Part shown: positions 8,708-21,354 of the stretch, piece by piece
How positions within the stretch are numbered: position 1 is the first letter of the stretch
Layout: each line of letters opens with the position of its first letter
NCBI GenBank assembly: GCA_037783545.1
Contig: JBBELK010001632.1
Span: 20,486-84,485 of the forward strand
DNA length: 64,000 nt
Reading direction: 5' to 3'
DNA from: Henricia sp. BOLD:AAB3569
Lineage: Eukaryota; Echinodermata; Asteroidea; Spinulosida; Echinasteridae
Program-made: the position numbers and the translations under genes
Notes under the pieces: generated by a model
Seen by the model: only the letters and a program-made list of their open reading frames with translations
Told to the model about the DNA's origin: nothing
The model's database searches: none

Positions 8708-11700
8708 TTGAAGTTCGTCTGGACATTCCTTCAGTTCCAAAATGGCGACCACTTCAGACGCAATGTTTCCCGAAAGCGGCGTCTGTTTGTGCGAAAACTG
8801 TTCCGGCAGAGAGTTTTTGATAGATTCGACGATAACTCGGTCGGTTTAAACGGGAAATTGCTGAAATTTGCAGAACACGTTTGCGATATAGAGTTGATTT
8901 AGCAGACAAAATTTGAAGTTTGTCTGGAAATTCGTTAAGTTCCAAAATAGCGACCACTTCAGACGCAATGTTTCCCGAAAGCGGCGTCTGCTTGTGCAAA
9001 AACTGTGCCGGCAAGGAGTTTTTGCTAGATTCGACGATAACTCGGTTGGTTTAAACGGGAAATTGCTGAAATTCGCAGAACACGTTTGGGATATAGAGTT
9101 GTTTTAGCAGACAAAATTTGAAGTTTGTCTGGAAATTCGTTAAGTTCCAAAATAGCGACCACTTCAGATGCAATGTTTCCCGAAAGCGGCGTCTGTTTGT
9201 GCGAAAACTGTTCCGGCAGAGAGTTTTTGCTAGATTCGACGATAACTCGGTCGGTTTAAACGGGAAATTGCTGAAATTTGCAGAACACGTTTGCGATATA
9301 GAGTTGTTTTAGCAGACAAAATTTGAAGTTTGTCTGGAAATTCGTTAAGTTCCAAAATAGCGACCACTTCAGACGCAATGTTTCCCGAAAGCGGCGTCTG
9401 TTTGTGCGAAAACTGTTCCGGCAGAGAGTTTTTGCTAGATTCGACGATAACTCGGTCGGTTTAAACGGGAAATTGCTGAAATTTGCAGAACACGTTTGCG
9501 AATAGAGTTGTTTTAACAGACAAAATTTGAAGTTTGTCTGGACATTCCTTCAGTTCCAAAATAGCGACAACTTCAAACGCAATGTTTCCCGAAAGCGGCG
9601 TCTGCTTGTGCGAAAACTGTGCCGGCAAGGAGTTTTTGCTAGATTCGACGATAACTCGGTCGGTTTATACGGGAAATTGCTGAAATTTGCAGAACACGTT
9701 TGGGATATAGAGTTGTTTTAGCAGACAAAATTTGAAGTTTGTTTGGAAATTCCTTCAGTTCCAAAATAGAGACCATTTCAGACGCAATGTTTCCCGAAAG
9801 CGGCGTCTGCTTGTGCGAAAACTGTGCCGGCAAGGAGTTTTTGCTAGATTCGACGATAAGTCGGTTGGTTTAAACGGGAAATTGCTGAAATTTGCAGAAC
9901 ACGTTTGCGATATAGAGTTGTTTTAGCAGACAAAATTTGAAGTTTGTCGTGAAATTCCTTCAGTTCCAAAATAGGGACCACTTCAGACGCAATGTTTACC
10001 GAAAGCGGCGTCTGCTTGTGCGAAAACTGTGCCGGCAAGGAGTTTTTGCTAGATTCGACGATAACTCGGTCGGTTTATACGGGAAATTGCTGAAATTTGC
10101 AGAACACGTTTGGGATATAGAGTTGTTTTAACAGACAAAATTTGAAGTTTGTCTGGACATTCCTTCAGTTCCAAAATAGCGACAACTTCAAACGCAATGT
10201 TTACCGAAAGCGGCGTCTGCTTGTGCGAAAACTGTGCCGGCAAGGAGTTTTTGCTAGATTCGACGATAACTCGGTCGGTTTATACGGGAAATTGCTGAAA
10301 TTTGCAGAACACGTTTGGGATATAGAGTTGTTTTAGCAGACAAAATTTGAAGTTTGTTTGGAAATTCCTTCAGTTCCAAAATAGAGACCATTTCAGACGC
10401 AATGTTTCCCGAAAGCGGCGTCTGCTTGTGCAAAAACTGTGTCGGCAAGGAGTTTTTGCTAGATTCGACGATAACTCGGTCGGTTTAAACGGGAAATTGC
10501 TGAAATTTGCAGAACACGTTTGCGATATAGAGTTGTTTTAGCAGACAAAATTTGAAGTTTGTCTGGAAATTCGTTAAGTTCCAAAATAGCGACCACTTCA
10601 GACGCAATGTTTCCCGAAAGCGGCGTCTGCTTGTGCAAAAACTGTGCCAGCAAGGAGTTTTTGATAGATTCGACGATAACTCGGTTGGTTTAAACGGGAA
10701 ATTGCTGAAATTTACAGAACACGTTTGGGATATAGAGTTGTTTTAGCAGACAAAATTTGAAGTTCGTCTGGACATTCCTTCAGTTCCAAAATGGCGACCA
10801 CTTCAGACGCAATGTTTACCGAAAGCGGCGTCTGCTTGTGCGAAAACTGTGCCGGCAAAGAGTTTTTGCTAGATTCGACGATAACTCGGTCGGTTTAAAC
10901 GGGAAATTGCTGAAATTTGCAGAACACGTTTGCGATATAGAGTTGTTTTAGCAGACAAAATTTGAAGTTTGTCTGGAAATTCGTTAAGTTGTGCCGGCAG
11001 GGAGTTTTTGCTAGCTTCGACGATAACTCGGTCGGTTTTAAACGGGAAATTGCTGAAATTTGCAGAACACGTTTGGGATATAGAGTTGTTTTAGCAGACA
11101 AAATTTGAAGTTTGTCTGGACAAAATGTTCCAAAATGGCGACCACTTCAGACGCAATGTTTCCCGAAAGCGGCGTCTGTTTGTGCGAAAACTGTTCCGGC
11201 AGTGAGTTTTTGCTAGATTCGACGATAACTCGGTCGGTTTAAACGGGAAATTGCGACCACTTCAGACGCAATGTTTCCCGAAAGCGGCGTCTGCTTGTGC
11301 AAAAACTGTGCCGGCAAGGAGTTTTTGCTAGATTCGACGATAACTCGGTTGGTTTAAACGGGAAATTGCTGAAATTCGCAGAACACGTTTGGGATATAGA
11401 GTTGTTTTAGCAGACAAAATTTGAAGTTTGTCTGGACATTCCTTCAGTTCCAAAATGGCGACCACTTCAGACGAAATGTTTCCCGAAAGCGGCGTCTGTT
11501 TGTGCGAAAACTGTTCCGGCAGAGAGTTTTTGCTAGATTCGACGATAACTCGGTCGGTTTAAACGGAAAATTGCTGAAATTTGCAGAACACGTTTGCGAT
11601 ATAGAGTTGTTTTAGCAGACAAAATTTGAAGTTTGTCTGGAAATTCGTTAAGTTCCAAAATAGCGACCACTTCAGACGCAATGTTTCCCGAAAGCGGCGT

Positions 11701-12904
11701 CTGTTTGTGCGAAAACTGTTCCGGCAGAGAGTTTTTGCTAGATTCGACGATAACTCGGTTGGTTTAAACGGGAAATTGCTGAAATTTGCAGAACACGTTT
11801 GCGATATAGAGTTGTTTTAGCAGACAAAATTTGAAGTTTGTCGTGAAATTCCTTCAGTTCCAAAATGGCGACCACTTCAGACGCAATGTTTACCGAAAGC
11901 GGCGTCTGCTTGTGCGAAAACTGTGCCGGCAAAGAGTTTTTGCTAGATTCGACGATAACTCGGTCGGTTTAAACGGGAAATTGCTGAAATTTGCAGAACA
12001 CGTTTGCGATATAGAGTTGTTTTAGCAGACAAAATTTGAAGTTTGTCTGGAAATTCGTTAAGTTCCAAAATAGCGACCACTTCAGACGCAATGTTTCCCG
12101 AAAGCGGCGTCTGCTTGTGCAAAAACTGTGCCGGCAAGGAGTTTTTGCTAGATTCGACGATAACTCGGTTGGTTTAAACGGGAAATTGCTGAAATTTGCA
12201 GAACACGTTTGGGATATAGAGTTGTTTTAGCAGACAAAATTTGAAGTTTGTCTGGAAATTCGTTAAGTTCCAAAATAGCGACCACTTCAGACGCAATGTT
12301 TCCCGAAAGCGGCGTCTGTTTGTGCGAAAACTGTTCCGGCAGAGAGTTTTTGCTAGATTCGACGATAACTCGGTCGGTTTAAACGGGAAATTGCTGAAAT
12401 TTGCAGAACACGTTTGCGATATAGAGTTGTTTTAGCAGACAAAATTTGAAGTTTGTCTGGAAATTCGTTAAGTTGTGCCGGCAGGGAGTTTTTGCTAGCT
12501 TCGACGATAACTCGGTCGGTTTAAACGGGAAATTGCTGAAATTTGCAGAACACGTTTGGGATATAGAGTTGTTTTAGCAGACAAAATTTGAAGTTTGTCT
12601 GGACAAAATGTTCCAAAATGGCGACCACTTCAGACGCAATGTTTCCCGAAAGCGGCGTCTGTTTGTGCGAAAACTGTTCCGGCAGTGAGTTTTTGCTAGA
12701 TTCGACGATAACTCGGTCGGTTTTAAACGGGAAATTGCGACCACTTCAGACGCAATGTTTCCCGAAAGCGGCGTCTGCTTGTGCAAAAACTGTGCCGGCA
12801 AGGAGTTTTTGCTAGATTCGACGATAACTCGGTTGGTTTAAACGGGAAATTGCTGAAATTCGCAGAACACGTTTGGGATATAGAGTTGTTTTAGCAGACA
12901 AAAT
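8708..12904. repeat. B block R2: k-h-l-m-b-j-a-b-c'-d-e-f-g/h-n-m-o-h-m-f-g/h
   Basis: Starts: 8708 k (with GAGTTGATTT), 8913 h, 9118 l, 9323 m (204 bp, TTTGCGAATAG), 9527 b (TTTCCCG), 9732 j, 9937 a, 10142 b, 10347 c', 10552 d, 10757 e, 10962 f, 11105 g/h, 11421 n, 11626 m, 11831 o, 12036 h, 12241 m, 12446 f, 12588 g/h. The left part recurs at 51549-53853 without the j-a pair. The part from 11421 recurs at 22085-23567. Confidence 0.87.
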
Positions 12905-14848
12905 TTGAAGTTTGTCTGGACATTCCTTCAGTTCCAAAATGGCAACCACTTCAGACGAAATGTTTCCCGAAAGCGGCGTCTGTTTGTGCGAAAACTGTTC
13001 CGGCAGAGAGTTTTTGCTAGATTCGACGATAACTCGGTCGGTTTAAACGGAAAATTGCTGAAATTTGCAGAACACGTTTGCGATATAGAGTTGTTTTAGC
13101 AGACAAAATTTGAAGTTTGTCTGGAAATTCGTTAAGTTCCAAAATAGCGACCACTTCAGACGCAATGTTTCCCGAAAGCGGCGTCTGTTTGTGCGAAAAC
13201 TGTTCCGGCAGAGAGTTTTTGCTAGATTCGACGATAACTCGGTTGGTTTAAACGGGAAATTGCTGAAATTTGCAGAACACGTTTGCGATATAGAGTTGTT
13301 TTAGCAGACAAAATTTGAAGTTTGTCGTGAAATTCCTTCAGTTCCAAAATGGCGACCACTTCAGACGCAATGTTTACCGAAAGCGGCGTCTGCTTGTGCG
13401 AAAACTGTGCCGGCAAAGAGTTTTTGCTAGATTCGACGATAACTCGGTCGGTTTAAACGGGAAATTGCTGAAATTTGCAGAACACGTTTGCGATATAGAG
13501 TTGTTTTAGCAGACAAAATTTGAAGTTTGTCTGGAAATTCGTTAAGTTCCAAAATAGCGACCACTTCAGACGCAATGTTTCCCGAAAGCGGCGTCTGCTT
13601 GTGCAAAAACTGTGCCGGCAAGGAGTTTTTGCTAGATTCGACGATAACTCGGTTGGTTTAAACGGGAAATTGCTGAAATTTGCAGAACACGTTTGGGATA
13701 TATAGAGTTGTTTTAGCAGACAAAATTTGAAGTTTGTCTGGAAATTCGTTAAGTTCCAAAATAGCGACCACTTCAGACGCAATGTTTCCCGAAAGCGGCG
13801 TCTGTTTGTGCGAAAACTGTTCCGGCAGAGAGTTTTTGCTAGATTCGACGATAACTCGGTCGGTTTTAAACGGGAAATTGCTGAAATTTGCAGAACACGT
13901 TTGCGATATAGAGTTGTTTTAACAGACAAAATTTGAAGTTTGTCTGGACATTCCTTCAGTTCCAAAATAGCGACAACTTCAAACGCAATGTTTACCGAAA
14001 GCGGCGTCTGCTTGTGCGAAAACTGTGCCGGCAAGGAGTTTTTGCTAGATTCGACGATAACTCGGTCGGTTTATACGGGAAATTGCTGAAATTTGCAGAA
14101 CACGTTTGGGATATAGAGTTGTTTTAGCAGACAAAATTTGAAGTTTGTTTGGAAATTTCTTCAGTTCCAAAATAGAGACCATTTCAGACGCAATGTTTCC
14201 CGAAAGCGGCGTCTGCTTGTGCGAAAACTGTGCCGGCAAGGAATTTTTGCTAGATTCGACGATAACTCGGTTGGTTTAAACGGGAAATTGCTGAAATTTG
14301 CAGAACACGTTTGCGATATAGAGTTGTTTTAGCAGACAAAATTTGAAGTTTGTCGTGAAATTCCTTCAGTTCCAAAATAGGGACCACTTCAGACGCAATG
14401 TTTACCGAAAGCGGCGTCTGCTTGTGCGAAAACTGTGCCGGCAAGGAGTTTTTGCTAGATTCGACGATAACTCGGTCGGTTTATACGGGAAATTGCTGAA
14501 ATTTGCAGAACACGTTTGGGATATAGAGTTGTTTTAACAGACAAAATTTGAAGTTTGTCTGGACATTCCTTCAGTTCCAAAATAGCGACAACTTCAAACG
14601 CAATGTTTACCGAAAGCGGCGTCTGCTTGTGCGAAAACTGTGCCGGCAAGGAGTTTTTGCTAGATTCGACGATAACTCGGTCGGTTTATACGGGAAATTG
14701 CTGAAATTTGCAGAACACGTTTGGGATATAGAGTTGTTTTAGCAAGGAGTTTTTGCTAGATTCGACGATAACTCGGTTGGTTTAAACGGGAAATTGCTGA
14801 AATTCGCAGAACACGTTTGGGATATAGAGTTGTTTTAGCAGACAAAAT
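12905..14848. repeat. 1,944-bp higher-order repeat, copy 1: n-m-o-h-m-b-j-a-b/h
   Basis: Starts: 12905 n (GGCAACC), 13110 m, 13315 o, 13520 h (207 bp, extra TA giving TATATA), 13727 m, 13933 b, 14138 j (GGAATTTTTGC), 14343 a, 14548 b fused to an h remnant (301 bp). All of these private marks reappear in the same order in the next block, which defines a tandem higher-order unit rather than random monomer order. Confidence 0.9.
14548..14848. repeat. Fused 301-bp b/h monomer
   Basis: A b monomer reaches TTGTTTTAGCA and continues as AGGAGTTTTTGC of an h monomer, omitting about 109 bp. GCA is present at both parental breakpoints. A second copy lies at 16903-17203 in the next higher-order unit. 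The third unit (from 17204) has an intact b at 18847 in the equivalent place, so the fusion arose in or spread through only part of the cassette family. Confidence 0.9.
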
Positions 14849-17203
14849 TTGAAGTTTGTCTGGACATTCCTTCAGTTCCAAAATGGCAACCACTTCAGAC
14901 GAAATGTTTCCCGAAAGCGGCGTCTGTTTGTGCGAAAACTGTTCCGGCAGAGAGTTTTTGCTAGATTCGACGATAACTCGGTCGGTTTAAACGGAAAATT
15001 GCTGAAATTTGCAGAACACGTTTGCGATATAGAGTTGTTTTAGCAGACAAAATTTGAAGTTTGTCTGGAAATTCGTTAAGTTCCAAAATAGCGACCACTT
15101 CAGACGCAATGTTTCCCGAAAGCGGCGTCTGTTTGTGCGAAAACTGTTCCGGCAGAGAGTTTTTGCTAGATTCGACGATAACTCGGTTGGTTTAAACGGG
15201 AAATTGCTGAAATTTGCAGAACACGTTTGCGATATAGAGTTGTTTTAGCAGACAAAATTTGAAGTTTGTCGTGAAATTCCTTCAGTTCCAAAATGGCGAC
15301 CACTTCAGACGCAATGTTTACCGAAAGCGGCGTCTGCTTGTGCGAAAACTGTGCCGGCAAAGAGTTTTTGCTAGATTCGACGATAACTCGGTCGGTTTAA
15401 ACGGGAAATTGCTGAAATTTGCAGAACACGTTTGCGATATAGAGTTGTTTTAGCAGACAAAATTTGAAGTTTGTCTGGAAATTCGTTAAGTTCCAAAATA
15501 GCGACCACTTCAGACGCAATGTTTCCCGAAAGCGGCGTCTGCTTGTGCAAAAACTGTGCCGGCAAGGAGTTTTTGCTAGATTCGACGATAACTCGGTTGG
15601 TTTAAACGGGAAATTGCTGAAATTTGCAGAACACGTTTGGGATATATAGAGTTGTTTTAGCAGACAAAATTTGAAGTTTGTCTGGAAATTCGTTAAGTTC
15701 CAAAATAGCGACCACTTCAGACGCAATGTTTCCCGAAAGCGGCGTCTGTTTGTGCGAAAACTGTGCCGGCAAAGAGTTTTTGCTAGATTCGACGATAACT
15801 CGGTCGGTTTAAACGGGAAATTGCTGAAATTTGCAGAACACGTTTGCGATATAGAGTTGTTTTAGCAGACAAAATTTGAAGTTTGTCTGGAAATTCGTTA
15901 AGTTCCAAAATAGCGACCACTTCAGACGCAATGTTTCCCGAAAGCGGCGTCTGCTTGTGCAAAAACTGTGCCGGCAAGGAGTTTTTGCTAGATTCGACGA
16001 TAACTCGGTTGGTTTAAACGGGAAATTGCTGAAATTTGCAGAACACGTTTGGGATATATAGAGTTGTTTTAGCAGACAAAATTTGAAGTTTGTCTGGAAA
16101 TTCGTTAAGTTCCAAAATAGCGACCACTTCAGACGCAATGTTTCCAGAAAGCGGCGTATGTTTGTGCGAAAACTGTTCCGGCAGAGAGTTTTTGCTAGAT
16201 TCGACGATAACTCGGTCGGTTTAAACGGGAAATTGCTGAAATTTGCAGAACACGTTTGCGATATAGAGTTGTTTTAACAGACAAAATTTGAAGTTTGTCT
16301 GGACATTCCTTCAGTTCCAAAATAGCGACAACTTCAAACGCAATGTTTACCGAAAGCGGCGTCTGCTTGTGCGAAAACTGTGCCGGCAAGGAGTTTTTGC
16401 TAGATTCGACGATAACTCGGTCGGTTTATACGGGAAATTGCTGAAATTTGCAGAACACGTTTGGGATATAGAGTTGTTTTAGCAGACAAAATTTGAAGTT
16501 TGTTTGGAAATTTCTTCAGTTCCAAAATAGAGACCATTTCAGACGCAATGTTTCCCGAAAGCGGCGTCTGCTTGTGCGAAAACTGTGCCGGCAAGGAATT
16601 TTTGCTAGATTCGACGATAACTCGGTTGGTTTAAACGGGAAATTGCTGAAATTTGCAGAACACGTTTGCGATATAGAGTTGTTTTAGCAGACAAAATTTG
16701 AAGTTTGTCGTGAAATTCCTTCAGTTCCAAAATAGGGACCACTTCAGACGCAATGTTTACCGAAAGCGGCGTCTGCTTGTGCGAAAACTGTGCCGGCAAG
16801 GAGTTTTTGCTAGATTCGACGATAACTCGGTCGGTTTATACGGGAAATTGCTGAAATTTGCAGAACACGTTTGGGATATAGAGTTGTTTTAACAGACAAA
16901 ATTTGAAGTTTGTCTGGACATTCCTTCAGTTCCAAAATAGCGACAACTTCAAACGCAATGTTTACCGAAAGCGGCGTCTGCTTGTGCGAAAACTGTGCCG
17001 GCAAGGAGTTTTTGCTAGATTCGACGATAACTCGGTCGGTTTATACGGGAAATTGCTGAAATTTGCAGAACACGTTTGGGATATAGAGTTGTTTTAGCAA
17101 GGAGTTTTTGCTAGATTCGACGATAACTCGGTTGGTTTAAACGGGAAATTGCTGAAATTCGCAGAACACGTTTGGGATATAGAGTTGTTTTAGCAGACAA
17201 AAT
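14849..17203. repeat. Higher-order repeat copy 2, expanded by two monomers (2,355 bp)
   Basis: Order n-m-o-h-m'-h-m-b-j-a-b/h, starting at 14849, 15054, 15259, 15464, 15671, 15876, 16083, 16288, 16493, 16698 and 16903. Compared with copy 1 it has one additional m'-h pair (411 bp in total). The m' at 15671 is a hybrid of m (left) and o/e (right, GCCGGCAAAG). This is what one unequal exchange between neighbouring copies would leave. Confidence 0.9.
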
Positions 17204-18641
17204 TTGAAGTTTGTCTGGACATTCCTTCAGTTCCAAAATGGCAACCACTTCAGACGAAATGTTTCCCGAAAGCGGCGTCTGTTTGTGCGAAAACTGTTCC
17301 GGCAGAGAGTTTTTGCTAGATTCGACGATAACTCGGTCGGTTTTAAACGGAAAATTGCTGAAATTTGCAGAACACGTTTGCGATATAGAGTTGTTTTAGC
17401 AGACAAAATTTGAAGTTTGTCTGGAAATTCGTTAAGTTCCAAAATAGCGACCACTTCAGACGCAATGTTTCCCGAAAGCGGCGTCTGTTTGTGCGAAAAC
17501 TGTTCCGGCAGAGAGTTTTTGCTAGATTCGACGATAACTCGGTTGGTTTAAACGGGAAATTGCTGAAATTTGCAGAACACGTTTGCGATATAGAGTTGTT
17601 TTAGCAGACAAAATTTGAAGTTTGTCGTGAAATTCCTTCAGTTCCAAAATGGCGACCACTTCAGACGCAATGTTTACCGAAAGCGGCGTCTGCTTGTGCG
17701 AAAACTGTGCCGGCAAAGAGTTTTTGCTAGATTCGACGATAACTCGGTCGGTTTAAACGGGAAATTGCTGAAATTTGCAGAACACGTTTGCGATATAGAG
17801 TTGTTTTAGCAGACAAAATTTGAAGTTTGTCTGGAAATTCGTTAAGTTCCAAAATAGCGACCACTTCAGACGCAATGTTTCCCGAAAGCGGCGTCTGCTT
17901 GTGCAAAAACTGTGCCGGCAAGGAGTTTTTGCTAGATTCGACGATAACTCGGTTGGTTTAAACGGGAAATTGCTGAAATTTGCAGAACACGTTTGGGATA
18001 TATAGAGTTGTTTTAGCAGACAAAATTTGAAGTTTGTCTGGAAATTCGTTAAGTTCCAAAATAGCGACCACTTCAGACGCAATGTTTCCCGAAAGCGGCG
18101 TCTGTTTGTGCGAAAACTGTTCCGGCAGAGAGTTTTTGCTAGATTCGACGATAACTCGGTCGGTTTAAACGGGAAATTGCTGAAATTTGCAGAACACGTT
18201 TGCGATATAGAGTTGTTTTAACAGACAAAATTTGAAGTTTGTCTGGACATTCCTTCAGTTCCAAAATAGCGACAACTTCAAACGCAATGTTTACCGAAAG
18301 CGGCGTCTGCTTGTGCGAAAACTGTGCCGGCAAGGAGTTTTTGCTAGATTCGACGATAACTCGGTCGGTTTATACGGGAAATTGCTGAAATTTGCAGAAC
18401 ACGTTTGGGATATAGAGTTGTTTTAGCAGACAAAATTTGAAGTTTGTTTGGAAATTTCTTCAGTTCCAAAATAGAGACCATTTCAGACGCAATGTTTCCC
18501 GAAAGCGGCGTCTGCTTGTGCGAAAACTGTGCCGGCAAGGAATTTTTGCTAGATTCGACGATAACTCGGTTGGTTTAAACGGGAAATTGCTGAAATTTGC
18601 AGAACACGTTTGCGATATAGAGTTGTTTTAGCAGACAAAAT
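17204..18641. repeat. Higher-order repeat copy 3, incomplete: n-m-o-h-m-b-j
   Basis: Starts: 17204 n (GGCAACC, extra T), 17410 m, 17615 o, 17820 h (TATATA), 18027 m, 18232 b, 18437 j (GGAATTTTTGC). The order then runs a-b without the b/h fusion and passes into the longer cassette at 18642. Confidence 0.88.
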
Positions 18642-21354
18642 TTGAAGTTTGTCGTGAAATTCCTTCAGTTCCAAAATAGGGACCACTTCAGACGCAATGT
18701 TTACCGAAAGCGGCGTCTGCTTGTGCGAAAACTGTGCCGGCAAGGAGTTTTTGCTAGATTCGACGATAACTCGGTCGGTTTATACGGGAAATTGCTGAAA
18801 TTTGCAGAACACGTTTGGGATATAGAGTTGTTTTAACAGACAAAATTTGAAGTTTGTCTGGACATTCCTTCAGTTCCAAAATAGCGACAACTTCAAACGC
18901 AATGTTTACCGAAAGCGGCGTCTGCTTGTGCGAAAACTGTGCCGGCAAGGAGTTTTTGCTAGATTCGACGATAACTCGGTCGGTTTATACGGGAAATTGC
19001 TGAAATTTGCAGAACACGTTTGGGATATAGAGTTGTTTTAGCAGACAAAATTTGAAGTTTGTTTGGCAATTCCTTCAGTTCCAAAATAGAGACCATTTCA
19101 GACGCAATGTTTCCCGAAAGCGGCGTCTGCTTGTGCAAAAACTGTGCCGGCAAGGAGTTTTTGCTAGATTCGACGATAACTCGGTCGGTTTAAACGGGAA
19201 ATTGCTGAAATTTGCAGAACACGTTTGCGATATAGAGTTGTTTTAGCAGACAAAATTTGAAGTTTGTCTGGAAATTCGTTAAGTTCCAAAATAGCGACCA
19301 CTTCAGACGCAATGTTTCCCGAAAGCGGCGTCTGCTTGTGCAAAAACTGTGCCAGCAAGGAGTTTTTGATAGATTCGACGATAACTCGGTTGGTTTAAAC
19401 GGGAAATTGCTGAAATTTGCAGAACACGTTTGGGATATAGAGTTGTTTTAGCAGACAAAATTTGAAGTTCGTCTGGACATTCCTTCAGTTCCAAAATGGC
19501 GACCACTTCAGACGCAATGTTTACCGAAAGCGGCGTCTGCTTGTGCGAAAACTGTGCCGGCAAAGAGTTTTTGCTAGATTCGACGATAACTCGGTCGGTT
19601 TAAACGGGAAATTGCTGAAATTTGCAGAACACGTTTGCGATATAGAGTTGTTTTAGCAGACAAAATTTGAAGTTTGTCTGGAAATTCGTTAAGTTGTGCC
19701 GGCAGGGAGTTTTTGCTAGCTTCGACGATAACTCGGTCGGTTTAAACGGGAAATTACTGAAATTTGCAGAACACGTTTGTGATATAGAGTTGTTTTAGCA
19801 GACAAAATTTGAAGTTTGTCTGGACAAAATGTTCCAAAATGGCGACCACTTCAGACACAATGTTTCCCGAAAGCGGCGTCTGTTTGTGCGAAAACTGTTC
19901 CGGCAGTGAGTTTTTGCTAGATTCGACGATAACTCGGTCGGTTTAAACGGCAAATTGCGACCACTTCAGACGCAATGTTTCCCGAAAGCGGCGTCTGTTT
20001 GTGCGAAAACTGTTCCGGCAGAGAGTTTTTGCTAGATTCGACGATAACTCGGTCGGTTTAAACGGAAAATTGCTGAAATTTGCAGAACACGTTTGCGATA
20101 TAGAGTTGTTTTAGCAGACAAAATTTGAAGTTTGTCTGGAAATTCGTTAAGTTCCAAAATAGCGACCACTTCAGACGCAATGTTTCCCGAAAGCGGCGTC
20201 TGCTTGTGCAAAAACTGTGCCGGCAAGGAGTTTTTGCTAGATTCGACGATAACTCGGTTGGTTTAAACGGGAAATTGCTGAAATTCGCAGAACACGTTTG
20301 GGATATAGAGTTGTTTTAGCAGACAAAATTTGAAGTTTGTCTGGACATTCCTTCAGTTCCAAAATAGCGACCACTTCAAACGCAATGTTTCCCGAAAGCG
20401 GCGTCTGCTTGTGCGAAAACTGTGCCCGCAAGGAGTTTTTGCTAGATTCGACGATAACTCGGTCGGTTTAAACGGGAAATTGCTGAAATTTGCAGAACAC
20501 GTTTGCGATATAGAGTTGTTTTAGCAGACAAAATTTGAAGTTTGTCTGGAAATTCGTTAAGTTCCAAAATAGCGACCACTTCAGACGCAATGTTTCCCGA
20601 AAGCGGCGTCTGTTTGTGCGAAAACTGTTCCGGCAGAGAGTTTTTGCTAGATTCGACGATAACTCGGTTGGTTTAAACGGGAAATTGCTGAAATTTGCAG
20701 AACACGTTTGCGATATAGAGTTGTTTTAGCAGACAAAATTTGAAGTTTGTCGTGAAATTCCTTCAGTTCCAAAATGGCGACCACTTCAGACGCAATGTTT
20801 ACCGAAAGCGGCGTCTGCTTGTGCGAAAACTGTGCCGGCAAAGAGTTTTTGCTAGATTCGACGATAACTCGGTCGGTTTGAACGGGAAATTGCTGAAATT
20901 TGCAGAACACGTTTGCGATATAGAGTTGTTTTAGCAGACAAAATTTGAAGTTTGTCTGGAAATTCGTTAAGTTCCAAAATAGCGACCACTTCAGACGCAA
21001 TGTTTCCCGAAAGCGGCGTCTGCTTGTGCAAAAACTGTGCCGGCAAGGAGTTTTTGCTAGATTCGACGATAACTCGGTTGGTTTAAACGGGAAATTGCTG
21101 AAATTTGCAGAACACGTTTGGGATATAGAGTTGTTTTAGCAGACAAAATTTGAAGTTTGTCTGGACATTCCTTCAGTTCCAAAATGGCGACCACTTCAGA
21201 CGCAATGTTTCCCGAAAGCGGCGTCTGTTTGTGCGAAAACTGTTCCGGCAGAGAGTTTTTGATAGATTCGACGATAACTCGGTCGGTTTAAACGGGAAAT
21301 TGCTGAAATTTACAGAACACGTTTGCGATATAGAGTTGTTTTAGCAGACAAAAT
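18642..21354. repeat. B block R6: a-b-c-d-e-f-g/n-h-i'-m-o-h-k
   Basis: Starts: 18642 a, 18847 b, 19052 c, 19257 d, 19462 e, 19667 f (AAATTACTG, TTTGTGATA), 19809 g/n, 20125 h, 20330 i', 20535 m, 20740 o (GGTTTGAACGG), 20945 h, 21150 k (TTTACAG). Every monomer has a counterpart exactly 10,100 bp downstream (28742-31454) with the same private variants. By eye I found one substitution, C at 19951 versus G at 30051. Confidence 0.9.
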
